Of a DNA stretch of 64,000 bases, positions 22,661 through 33,203 are shown in pieces. The notes under the pieces are model-generated. The model saw only the letters and a program-made list of their open reading frames with translations, was not told the DNA's origin and did not search any database. The stretch is from Eutrema japonicum. Lineage: Eukaryota > Streptophyta > Magnoliopsida > Brassicales > Brassicaceae. The first letter of the stretch is position 1; the number at the start of each line of letters is the position of its first letter. The translations under genes were made by a program, and so were the position numbers. The stretch spans positions 35,128,001 through 35,192,000 of the forward strand of contig BSQW01000004.1 of NCBI GenBank assembly GCA_030161315.1. The letters run 5' to 3'.

Positions 22661-23503
22661 GGTTAAAACTGGGTCTAAGTGGTCTGTTCTAGATCCATAC
22701 CGGATGGCTGTACCGGATGAAATAAGGTCGGCATGAAGTTCTTGTGCATAACCCGTTTGGACACCAGATAGCCACGTCCCTGCTAAATCGGATGTATCTT
22801 TCGAACCAATGCTCAGAATGACTTAAAACCACCTCCAGAAGACAGCTAACTCAATTATCTACAATTTCGATACAGACTTTGCAAGCTAAATCCGAGTTTA
22901 AGTTCTTATTTTGGCCTGATCTTTCTGTCGCTTTGGCTGGCTTCAATGAGGACGGATTTGGAATTGTGACACCGGGTGGACATTGGCCGGTGCTGTGGGC
23001 CGGTATTTCCCCTGTCCATACTGAGGTTCAACACCGAATGGTGATGCTGGGCCGTGGCTGGTCGGTATGGATTACACCGGTTGGAAGTGGGCCGGTGTTG
23101 GTCGAACGTTCGGCGGCCAGAAGGACATACTCTCAGTAAATCAGCCATATCTCACGAACCACATATCCGAATGACCTGAAACAACCTCCTGTAGTCATAT
23201 AACTCACTTGGCGACCACTTTCATTAAGACCATTGAAGCTGAATCAGATCGGGGATCCTTCGTCCTGCCAGTTCTTTCAGACGCTTCAGAATGGTCATTT
23301 TGCTCCACTACTCCAAACTTCTCCAAAATGACTCCAAGCACCTATAAAACACTCCAAATGATGCAAGACTCATTAGGAGTTAATGCAACCTAGCTAGACT
23401 CTAATTTATACCAAAACACTAAGTAAAACAATGATTATGCATGCATGTGACTCAAAACGCTAAGTAGAATGCATTCTAAAACAAGTAAAATATGAGAATA
23501 TCA

Positions 23504-23698
23504 CATGTTCCTGACCTGGAGGAGAAGCCAAATGATTCCCAAGAACAAGAAAACACCAAAGGAAGTGAAAAAGACGACGAACCGGTCAAGTCCCCACATA
23601 CTCCTCTCACCACTGGACGAGCTCTCTGGACGCGCCTCCGCCTTCTCGGTCGGCGGCCACGCCTCCCTCCGCCGCGCCTCCGCCCCTCAGACTCGTGA
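23504..23698 (+). pseudogene. Athila-like gag, continuation after insertion
   Basis: The frame resumes as VPDLEEKPNDSQEQENTKGS then EKDDEPVKSPHTPLTTG, and becomes arginine/proline-rich before a stop at 23696-23698. It is acidic and hydrophilic, consistent with a gag linker. Between here and 24329 the coding signal persists in other frames (for example KYREYPNKLSLEKL near 24216-24257) but is broken by stops, so the stretch 23700-24328 is decayed gag/pre-protease sequence. Confidence 0.6.
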
Positions 23699-24328
23699 CC
23701 AGCTCCTCCTCGTCTCCCTTCGAACTGTTCGAACCCCGAACACTTTCCTTTGAGCAAGATGCACTCTCTACTGATTCTCAAGCCTCAACAGAGCCTATAA
23801 CCAACCTAGAGCAAGACTTCATTTCACCGTGCAACATGGTTTTATCAGCCTAATCGTCCAATGAAGTCGAAGGACAATACTCCGAAGAAGAAGACTCGAG
23901 GTTATTCTTTCGAAAATCCAATTTTAGCTCATTGAGTGACTCTGACCTTGCACCAACACCACCACCAAGTCCAATACCGGAAGAGCCAAAGACAGAATGC
24001 ATCACCTGAGAGAGATGGATCGAGTTTAATAGATTTTTGAAATCAATCCCGATGTGCACCCCCTTCGAAGAAATTTGGGAAAAATGACCTACATACGCTT
24101 TCTTCCGCTACAGCAACGAGAGCAATGAAGACATTCACACCTACTTCATAAGAGCGAGATGTTCAACAACGCCTTATGCCGTTTCTCATGTTATCCGAAT
24201 CTACAATCCCGAGAAGTACCGAGAGTACCCAAACAAGTTAAGCCTAGAGAAGTTATAGGAATTCAACAACGTGGTCCATAATCTACCTAGAGGTACTACT
24301 TTTGCTAGAGCTTACATGGATCATATAA

Positions 24329-24907
24329 TTGGTCATTTCTTTTGTGAAAGAAAGCAAGGAGTCCATAACGGAGATAAAATATCTTTTCGACAATGCCATG
24401 AATGGAAAACCCGTTAGGAGTCTCCACAAAATCGAAGAACAAGCTTGCTTGAGCATCATGTCAAAATCGACAGCAAAACGCATCGGTATTAAGCACATAC
24501 ACCCTACTCGGACGAAAATCAGCATGGCCGACGAGACTTGCACCACACCAAAAGGGATTTCTCGAGACATGCCAATAAGAATCGGAGATGGCATAGCCCC
24601 CGTCGATTTTTACATCGTCCAAACAACGAAGAAAGATGCAACACCGATAATTCTAGGATGGCCGTTCTTATCAACCGTTGGAGCCATCATGGATTGGCCA
24701 AATCGACGTGTTTCATTCGCTAACATCGACAAAGACGTGTTCTACACTGTCATACCACTCAAAATAGGAGAAGAAAGACGTTCTAGCACGATGGATCCCG
24801 AACTTTATCCCGATCCTGATCCACGAATGAGCGATGATTCACATTACGAGGAAACCAAAAGAAGATCAAAGAAGACTTGTCGTAAGACACTGTCTTTCTA
24901 CGACTGA
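24329..24907 (+). pseudogene. retroviral-type aspartic protease domain, catalytic motif lost
   Basis: About 190 codons are open. The order CLSIMSKSTAKRIGI, then ISMADETCTTPKGISRDMPI, then PIILGWPFLSTVGAIMDWP matches the protease of plant gypsy elements ((D-L-G-A)-x-x-x-x-M, flap, then ILGRPFL). Where the family has the catalytic D-L-G-A this copy reads E-E-Q-A, and R of ILGRPFL is W. It would therefore be inactive even if translated. The frame ends at TGA (24905-24907), and no RT follows. The part before residue 30 is probably not native frame. Confidence 0.82.
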
Positions 24908-26452
24908 GCTCACCTCGATACCAACGTCGAGCTAAACGACTTTAAACAAAAGCGCTCAATGGGAGACAACCCATTTTAGGTACGTTTTTCTTTCTTTTTC
25001 TACTAACTTTTTATTTTCTTAGTTTTCAGTCTTCTAAAAGACCAAAAAACCCAAAAAATCAAAAAACCGAAAAGACAAAAAGATGGAGACACGGTTCGAA
25101 GCTGCTCGGTCCAGCCCAGACCGCAAGGAAGGACTCGACTGCAAAAGAAGCTCGGCCGCGGCTGCACAAGCCTGACCCACGGCAAGCTAGCCCTTGGTCG
25201 CGGTCGCGATCAACCGAACCGCGGTCGGCTTGCCAATGGTCACGGTCGCACAAGTCCGACCCGCGGCCAGCCCCCTGCCAATCCCGAACGATTTGTTTCG
25301 TTCCTCAATCGATTCCAAACCGTTCCCAAACATCCCCACATCCATTCCCATCACCATATCATCATCCACCACCCCTAAATCACCACCATTATATTCGCAA
25401 ATCCATTCCCCGACCGCATCCAGGTAAGTTTCCTTTTTCTCTTAAACTTTTTTAATTATTACATACATCTATTATTCGTCTTTACCCGATTTATTTCACA
25501 CTGAGGACAGTGTGATTTAAGTCTGGGGGAGGATTACACCCCTTACTAACCACCACTTCTTTCATTTGTGTTTGCATTTTGCATTTTTCGACGTTTTTCT
25601 TAAAAAAATTCAAGTTTTTTGAAAAGCGTAGGAATGATGAAAGAAATCCATGACGATAACCGACCAATGTTCTTCTACGCTATCTCCTAGTAACCTGCTC
25701 TTTCGTGATTTGGTTCTAGACAAGGCGGTAGCTAGAGTTTCTGTTAATGCGAAATCTCCATAGGAATTTAGACCGTAAAGATTATCTAGGATGGAATATG
25801 CTAACTCTATTTTATTTGGACTTAATCTTGACTTAATTTTCTCATCAAAGTTTTAGGCAACAATACCGAATCATACATTCATGACGTTCTTTCACCTTTT
25901 ACTACTCTTTGTCGTACATGAATGGCCATCTCATCTTTAGTTGGTATCCCACCCGAAACTTAACCTTTGTTCAAACCTCATGCAACTCTCTTTGTGATTT
26001 ATGTGCAAATATGTGCAAAAACGCTGGAGAGGAAGGAACGACACATATTTCAGTCACTAAAGACGACTACTATACGCGATCGGTGGTGGTGAATTCAACA
26101 AATATGCGAGCTTGGTTATGCCTTGGAAAAACTCAAAATCATGGTAAAATTTTGTGCCCCTAAGACTCTACTTCAATAAAAGGCGTTTCCCCTTTTCGAA
26201 AAAAAAAGATTATATATTTATTCCCCTTTTAGATTTTGAAAGTTTATATTTCGTATGGCGGATACCATGGATTAGTGTTATGGGAACTTCTAATGAGAAT
26301 TTTCTAGGTTAGATTGCGATTGATGTAGTTCGATGGTTATGGTTTAGAAGGACGGTCTCTGAGATTTCTAGTTCCCGATGATTTTCGTTTGATCATTTCC
26401 AAGCTTGAGCTTTGCCTTGTTTGAGGACAAACAAAGTTTAAGTCTGGGAATG
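24908..26452 (+). other. non-coding 3' internal region of the Athila-like element
   Basis: Begins with AATGGGAGACAACCCATTTTAGG, a short palindrome often found after the last ORF in Athila-type elements. It includes a GC-rich stretch (25090-25290) resembling LTR sequence, a purine-rich AAGTCTGGGGGAGG at 25518, and AAGTCTGGGAATG directly before the 3' LTR as the likely polypurine tract. The ORF at 25909-26163 shows no domain and is not called. Confidence 0.6.
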
Positions 26453-28152
26453 TGATAACACCGTATTTTTACCCGTTTTGCCATATATTTTAGAACACTT
26501 TAATAAGTGTTTCACTTGGTTTTCTATGCTTTTATTACGCATTTCGCATGTTTGCGGTTTTAAGACTCATTTCAGGTAACTCGGAGTAAGAGAGTGCATT
26601 TCGGAGCAAAATTACGTTTTTGGATTAACTTGGACTGTCATAAGACTTTTTTACCGTCTGATCATCACCAAATTTGGATACAACAAAGTAGAGACAACCA
26701 GCTTTCAAATGCAATTGGATTGGGGAGAATCCAATGGTTGGATCCTAAAATATATACGAAGCACTGAAGACCGATGAATCTGCCCGAAGAAAAAGTCCAC
26801 CGCGGGTCAAGGAGCTGGACCAGCGGCCAAGCACCGTTCCGCTGCCCCTAGAGCCACTCCACCCGCGGCCATGACCCAGTTCGCTGCGGCCAAAGGGGAC
26901 GGACCCGCTGCCAAGCCTAATTCCGCCCAAGACGATATGTTTCTTCACCCGAGACCAAAACCGTCTTTTTCCGTCAAACCCTAAAGCGACCTAAGCTTGT
27001 TGAAGACCTATAAATACTTGTTTTAGACAACAGTTTCGACAATCCCAACTTTAGACATCATTCTACATATTAGTTTTGCTTTCTTGTACTCTTGCATCGA
27101 GATTCTCATGATTGGTGAGGAGGTTTCTCACCGAGGTTAGTTCTTGTTCGTGAGGCTTATTCACCAATCTCATGCTTAATTTAATTATGTATTTTTCCAG
27201 TATGTTTGAGTAGTTTAGATTGTTGGGTTTAAAGGATTATCGAGGGGAATTCTATGTTCGATAAAGATTTCACTCGGTAAACCCTAGCCGATTTCTAGAG
27301 CTCTTCTTGTGGAAAGTTTTTAATGCATGAATCTAGTTTCATAAACTAGAGGCTGATAGGGGGAGTTTAGAACCACGGAAGTGTTGCATCTAATCACCAG
27401 CAAAGTTCATCCACAAGGCGTGCGCGTCGTAAAATTTCGAAAGTATACTTACAGAGTGTCGTGAACCTATGGACCCACTAGCATATCACAATCTTACGCG
27501 CGGCCAGAGACAGAAGCTACTGGTCGAGTGAATAGATTTTAGGGCGTAGGTTATACGGAAGTAGACTACGTCATTATTATGTCCTGTTCGTGGAGTTATA
27601 ATCTAGAAACACCGGTTACTAATGAGCTAGGGGCCGTTTGATTGAATCGAGCATACCCCGAGATATTACTCTCGACCCAGCAACGTTTTAGGATAGTTAC
27701 AACCGTCTCTACTAGTTTAGTTTAGCAATTAAGTCCGTAGAAGTAGTTTAATTATCGATTTCATTAGGATTAGGTTAGTAGTCGATTTTCTTAGGTATTA
27801 GGTTAGTATTAGAATTTCTTAGGATAGGTTTAGTTTCTCTTAGCATTAGTTTAGCATTAGAATTTCTTAGGATAGGTTAAAATTCCCTTAGTATAGAGTA
27901 GCCATCGATTTTCTTAGATTAGATTAGTAGAAGTTTTCCGTTTCTCGTTCGTTACAAATCTAGTTACAAAAACCCTATAAAAATATATATGTTCTAGGTT
28001 TATTTACTATACATTGTCTAAGGTCTCATAGAACAACACCCTCTCCATGTGGATCGATATCTCAAGTACTACAACACACATATGTGCAGTTGCAGGCTTA
28101 AGGTTTATAAATTTAAGACCTGAAATTTCGGAGACGGATCCGATTCGCATCA
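26453..28152 (+). repeat. 3' LTR of the Athila-like element
   Basis: TGATAACACCGTATTTTTAC...GATTCGCATCA, 1700 bp. It matches the 5' LTR with scattered substitutions and a small duplicated segment (TAGAATTTCTTAGGATAGG near 27815 and 27865). Confidence 0.92.
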
Positions 28153-28675
28153 ATGGCGGTTGTCTCTCGTCCAAACAATGTTTGCTAAAATCTTATTCTT
28201 TAAGTGAGAGATAATTTGATTACGTTATTTGTGTGATTGGTGTAAAGATGTTATTGTTTCTTCACTGTTTTCATTGTTTGCAATTTGTTTTGGGGCTTTT
28301 TGCTTGCAGGGGGCTGAAGAGAGAGAGAGACATGGGGACTGCATGATTTGACATGAACAATATACACAAAAAAGGATAAAATGGATAGTTTATAAACGAA
28401 AGTGACAACTTGTTTTTCAACATTTCTAAAGTGTTACAATACAAACTAAATCAAAATGAAGTGACAATAGGCGCAAATATCTCTTATTCTATTTTCATTT
28501 TAGCTTTTTATGTTTTTTTGGTGCTATATATTTTCCATATTTTTATAAATCAGAAAACAAAAATAAAAACGTTATATTTCTTTCCTTTTGTTTAGTTGTC
28601 GAACATGTTTTAGTTTGTAAGCTTTTTCTTTTGTTATTTGAGGTTTCAAATTTCTTTAGACAAAAAATAGAAAAA

Positions 28676-28941
28676 GAGATATTTGCACTCTAGGTCATCT
28701 TTTCAAAGTTTATTTATAAAATGCGCACCTTTTTGTCTTCTTTTGTGTCAAATAACGATTTTGTCTCTGCTTCTAATTGGTCCGTGTACTGTACACCGTT
28801 GATTCGCACAGTATTGTACATGGGTATAACTGGAAAGTCAACGCGTGTACAATACAATAAGTGTTAGTTTTCAAATTAAGTTTAGAAAGTGTTAAAAACT
28901 TTGTGAAATTCTCAAAAAATGACTATTCAGCCAAAAATCCC
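28676..28941. mobile_element. short MULE-type inverted-repeat element
   Basis: Left GAGATATTTGCACTCTAGGTCATCTTTT; right reversed GGGATTTTTGGCTGAATAGTCATTTTTT. Both continue toward CAC(C/T)TTT motifs, as in M1's TIRs. A clear 9-bp target duplication is not visible. Its right 70 bases recur at 32890-32956 because the tandem duplication breakpoint falls inside it. Confidence 0.55.
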
Positions 28942-29928
28942 AAAAATTTTTAAAAAGAAAAATATATACTTGTTTTTGAAATTATCATAGTAACGTTGTT
29001 TCCTTTTGTGTTATTGTCAAGATTTGGTGTTTCCTTTTTGGGGTTCTTGCATGGGGAGTTACTTTGTGAAAACATCTAGTGGCGTTTAACACTTTCGAAA
29101 ATTTACAAAATTATGTAACACTTTTTGGACTGTACATCACATGATCGGATGATTATGCCCCTAGAAAAACATTGATAACCTGACATGCGCTACATCAGTA
29201 TCTGACCAGCCTAAAACCAGCATTTCACGTGTCTAGCGCGTTTGTTTAGATCCACAGCGTGGGCCCCCAATATGATCGATGGTATTTTTAGAAATATTAA
29301 TAACCTCATTAATTTAATCCATAGTTGTTAATCCACTCGCCATATATCTTTTTCTATCACACGCGCTGCTTTCATTGGTGTGTGTATTACACGTAAGCGT
29401 CAAAATTTACGAAACTCTCAACACACGTGAAGAGGGAACGAGATTAATGTTACAGCGGCAGCGGCGACGGAGAGGGAGACGGAGGCGACGGCGACAGAAA
29501 GGGAAACAGCGACATCAGGGACAAAAAGGGAGACAGCGGCGTCGCAACGGAGAGGGAGACGGATGCATTGTCGATGGAAAGGGAGACATCATCATCAGCA
29601 AAGGAGAGGGAGACGGAGGCGTCGGCGACCAAGAGGGAGGCGTCGGCGACCAAGAGGGAGGCGTCGGCGACCGAGAGGGAGACGGCGGAGGGTGAGGCTC
29701 TTCAGGTGGTTGAGTGCGAGAGGGAGGCGTTTGCATCGGTGGAGGCGCTCTTGAAGAAGATCATAGTGGCATTGTGAGATTAGGAGACGGCATAGTGAAT
29801 CTAGAAACGCCACCATTATTAAAAATTATCCTAAGAGGCTTTGTTGGGTTTAATCTTTTCAAACTCGCCAAAAATCTTTGATGATTGATTTTATCTTCTT
29901 TTTTTTAACATTTGATTGATTTCATCTT

Positions 29929-30201
29929 GGGGGGTTTTGCATGTAAGGTCAATTAATTGAAGTTTCATTAGTATGTTGACACTTTTAAAAAATCTTAGTA
30001 AAATGTAACCCTTATTTTACCGTTCAACCCAATTTTACCCCTGTACAGTACGGCGTGTACGATAATGTCGGTAAATGTTGTAACAATAACAGGGGTAAAA
30101 TCGTCTTTTCACACAAAAAATGACAACTATTCTTAACAATTTAAGAAAGTGCTAACTTACTAATGAAGGTTGAAATAAGTGACATCATGTGCAATTATGT
30201 C
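29929..30201. mobile_element. small MULE (MITE-like) nested in MULE M, copy 1
   Basis: 273 bp flanked by TTTCATCTT on both sides (29920-29928, 30202-30210), a 9-bp target duplication. The TIRs share TTCATTAGTA(T/A)GTT..CACTTT about 40 bp in from each end. It has no coding region. The site is empty in M1 (near 16053-16062), which reads straight through TTTCATCTTTATCC. Confidence 0.88.
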
Positions 30202-30370
30202 TTTCATCTTTATCCTTTGATTCTTCTTATCCTTCCACCACAGCATCTACGCTTCCTCGATTCTTCTATGTTTCTTCCCCCTCTCTCTCTTTCACTTCTC
30301 TCCTTTGTTCTATCTCCTCCATCGTGTTTTCAAAAAAAAATATGATAGTTACCAAAGATTATTTAGAAAA

Positions 30371-32889
30371 CACTACAGGAAAATTGAGTATTGTTAGCGG
30401 CCGAAAAATGCTATGTATATCTATCGTAGCGTTATTAGAAACGCTCTATCATCGACCGCGACAATAGATCTGAGACCTAACATAGCGGTTTTTTGTTATG
30501 CTACCGTAGTATTTTTTACAATAGCGTTTTAATGAATGCAATTATAATTTCTATAATAGCATTTATTTTTTGTTATTATTAATTTCATTTACGTCATATT
30601 TGAAACTTATATTGTAGCATTTTTACCTTTGCAATAATTTGATCTTTTGTTCGTGTTGAGGACATTGACAGTATTATTTGTTATATTGGAAAACAGTTAT
30701 TTTGGATCAATAACATACCCACATTCATAAAGCAAACCATGTTTTATTTAAAGTCAAACTACATAGTCTCAAACAACAAGTACTATAAACTAATTCAGAA
30801 TACAAACACAAGTTCAATGTTTCCAAATGAAAACGAGTTTGTCATTAGGCCAAGCCACTGTAGTACCTAAAGCATCAGCAATGAATTCAATTTCTGAATT
30901 TGGTCTCCAAACCGGTGCATCTCCAATCTTAGAAACATCTACCCATACCTTGCTTGCATTGGGACCCAATGGAACAAAATGAACTCTATCTTCTGGATTT
31001 GTTGAACAAACTCGGCTTTCTGCAACCTTGATACATGATCCTTTGCAATCTAAGAGGATGCACTTCTTCTTTATACTTTTGCTGGTATCAGAGCTGTTAC
31101 TTACACTCTAGCAAACAAATTTCCAGACAATTCATCTCAAGTCCATCACAACAACAATCCAATACATCATATTTAAGACTGAGAAGGTTTAGAATGTTAC
31201 CCCGGGTGATCTACTTTTTGCTACCGTTTCCTCCCTTCTTTGTGGTAAATTAGCCATTTGAACCTTATGAATATTCCATGCTATGTTCTCATCAAGTGCA
31301 TCAGCCATCACAAGCATTTCATCACTTGGTCTCCATAGATATGCATCTTTCTTAACTACCAAATCAACCTTCACAATAGCAGCATTCGGACCTAGAGGAA
31401 TGTTGTTTACCAGTTCTTTTGGGTCAGTTGAACACAGACGATCCTCAACAATAATTTCATCATCCAAATTCCAATCATAGATGTGGATTCTATCATCTGA
31501 TGCATTTATAGCCTAAGGAGCGGTGCAAAAAAAAACCCAACAATTAATAGATTAGTTATCAACTTGTTTCGGCTTCATATTTATACAAGTTTAGAATATA
31601 TACCAAGATATATAATTAAAAACTTTTACCGATGAACTGGCAATCTTATTATAAGGTAGGGAGTCCATTTCATTGTCCAAAATGAGCTTATCATTTGCCC
31701 ATGCATTTTTGACTTCAACAGCTTGGCCAAGTGAGGTAACATTTGTCGTAGGCCTCCAGTCATATGTTTCTGCATCTGAAGCAAACTTCACAAGAATAGC
31801 AGCCACATTAGGAGCAAGTGGAATGCGTCCATTCTTGTACATTGGATCAGATGAGCAGAATTCTCCTTCTCCAATAACAACATCATCTGGTGAACACCAA
31901 TCCAAAATCTGACACCTAGGTCCTTCGCAAACATCACTGACCTCAGAATTAGAGACATCATAACGTTGTTTCTGACAAAAAGAAGCTAAGGAAACGTTAA
32001 AAACATTCAAGCTGGTAACTTACAACAACAAACTTGATAATTAACTTACACTTTTTCTTTGGGCAGCTAAACCACGAACCACATCCTGCAAGTCTTCAAC
32101 CTTGCTGAGCAATTCAGCTTGTTTAGCTTCAAGCTTTTGCACATGTGAGTCTCTAGCCTGCATGAATGTTATCTTGGTAGCAGTAATCCCTCTGCCCATT
32201 CCTCTAATTCTCCATGGTTTGTGTTTTCCTAACACTTGACTAACAACATCTTCTCTAACATTCATACTGGCGGTGGAATCCATTTCACTATCGATTGATT
32301 TGATTTTCTCGTGATATATCAAATATGTGAATTCAATTAGGATAAGCTAACAAAACTAATACATTCATAAGATTTTCTTACAATAGTCTCTTCAAATTCT
32401 AGCCTCACGGGTCTCCCATCTGAATGTGTGTGTCCTGCTACCCAAACCTTACTCCTAGTCACTTTTGTAGGGTCTGAACTCTTTTTCTTCTACAAGTAAC
32501 AAATAATATTTCTTATTACAAGTATCTAAAATCTTTCATCTTATACTAATAGTGAATACTATTAATAATAGAATCATACCATATCATGAGCTAGGCGAAT
32601 CATTCATTTGTGGCTAGTGGTGTGGGGAATCTGATTCCTCCGTAATTCTCTAAATTTGTCACTTTGTACCTTATAAAACCAAACATTAAGATTACAAATC
32701 TCCAAACACAAACATCTACTTACAAAGATGTTAAACCTAAACAACCTTAAAATTTGTGTCTTTCCTACTCTTCACCCAATTCATCCAAGCTGACACAAAT
32801 TGGACGTTTGCTTTGCTTGAAGTTAAGAAGTTGTTCCTTATTCCTTATATCTCGCACAACGGAAACAAGCCTAGATTTAGAAACCCTCC
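30371..32889 (-). mobile_element. CACTA fragment with TNPA-like gene, duplicated copy
   Basis: The left TIR CACTACAGGAAAATTGAGTA is at 30371. Downstream, minus-strand exons of a TNPA-like (Ptta/En/Spm) protein are nearly identical to those at 38790-40832: LDWCSPDDVVIGEGEFCSSD (32010-31591 exon) and QVLGKHKPWRIRGMGRGI (32322-32041 exon). The last part read is SKSRLVSVVRDIR-like, cut at 32889. The repeat unit at 31467-31189 keeps YLWRPSDEMLVMADALDENI, of which the second copy has lost part. Confidence 0.85.
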
Positions 32890-33037
32890 AAATTAAGTTT
32901 AGAAAGTGTTAAAAACTTTATGAAATTTTCAAAAAGTGACTATTCAACCAAAAATCCCAAAACAAAATAATTAAAAATATATACTTGTTTTTGAAATTGT
33001 CATAAAAACGTTGTTTACTTTTATGTTATTGTCAAGA

Positions 33038-33159
33038 CTAGGTAGTTGCCCGCACTACGTTGCGGAACTTTTATATATATATTTTTTATTGATTTAATAT
33101 TATGTTTTAATTGATTAATGTGCTTTCAAAATTCTTTTAAATCATTTTATATTAATATC

Positions 33160-33203
<44 letters not shown>

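Larger units (their letters stand above)
18881..23503 (-). mobile_element. non-autonomous LTR element with a tiny internal region, minus orientation
   Basis: Flanked by CATGT (18876-18880 and 23504-23508). Removing the 4623-bp element plus one CATGT restores the gag reading DDH-VPDLEEKP in frame. On the minus strand the order is 5' LTR (23503-21137), PBS (TTTGGCGCCGTTGCC), about 490 bp of internal DNA, a polypurine tract, and 3' LTR (20648-18881). There is no coding capacity. It resembles LARD/TRIM-type derivatives that use the same tRNA-Asp primer as Athila. Confidence 0.85.
21137..23503 (-). repeat. 5' LTR of the minus-strand LTR element, with LINE tail inside
   Basis: Starts (plus strand) TGATAAATGATTTTT and ends GAGAATATCA. 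It is about 600 bp longer than the other LTR; part of this is a LINE fragment and a short GC-rich tandem repeat. A region at 21690-22050 with ACTAATCAC/TTAATCACTTAATCAAG motifs also resembles 58750-59000. The stretch 22740-23400 has no gene; its GC content suggests LTR promoter DNA. Confidence 0.65.
16312..28152 (+). mobile_element. Athila-like LTR retrotransposon, gag/protease only (11.8 kb)
   Basis: Two direct LTRs (16312-17998 and 26453-28152) both begin TGATAACACC and end CATCA. The 5-bp flanks ACGGC (16307-16311) and ATGGC (28153-28157) differ by a C-to-T transition. The MULE sequence rejoins across the site as ...CGACGACGGC/GGTTGTCTC, as in the uninterrupted copy at 46530. It has a tRNA-Asp-like PBS, a gag frame and a degenerate retroviral-type protease. 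I see no RT, RNase H or integrase between 24908 and 26452, so it appears non-autonomous. Confidence 0.92.
15175..28483. mobile_element. Mutator-like element M1 (about 1.5 kb) expanded by an Athila-like insertion
   Basis: Begins GGGGTTTTTGCATGG and ends ...GCGCAAATATCTC, whose reverse is GAGATATTTGCGCC. The TIRs are imperfect but both continue into AACACTTT motifs. The 9-bp flanks TTGTTCTAT (15166-15174) and TTATTCTAT (28484-28492) differ by one transition. Without the inserted 11.8 kb LTR element the MULE is about 1.5 kb, has no transposase and contains a GA-rich repetitive frame. Left and middle parts are repeated in the MULE at 35768-46870. Confidence 0.8.
28874..32889. repeat. tandem segmental duplication, copy 1 (4.0 kb)
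   Basis: Runs from inside the short MULE (AAATTAAGTTTAGAAAG) through the spacer, the left part of MULE M, a small MULE and the left part of a CACTA, to AACCCTCC. The same succession restarts at 32890. It has no Helitron at 29021 and no hAT at 29268, and so preserves both empty sites. Confidence 0.9.
29040..32889. mobile_element. left part of MULE M, duplicated copy
   Basis: Starts GGGTTCTTGCATGGGGAGTT after TTCCTTTTT (29031-29039), as at 35768. Includes the GA-rich block (29440-29780), the nested small MULE and a CACTA fragment. It ends abruptly at the duplication junction without its own right end. Confidence 0.8.

Noticed and set aside
25909..26163. Possible env-like ORF in the Athila-like element
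   Set aside because: Only 84 codons, no signal peptide or transmembrane segment of convincing type, and no similarity between this frame and any domain I know.
28676..28941. 9-bp target duplication for the short MULE
   Set aside because: ATAGAAAAA and AAAAATTTT do not match; the element is called on its inverted ends only, with reduced confidence.
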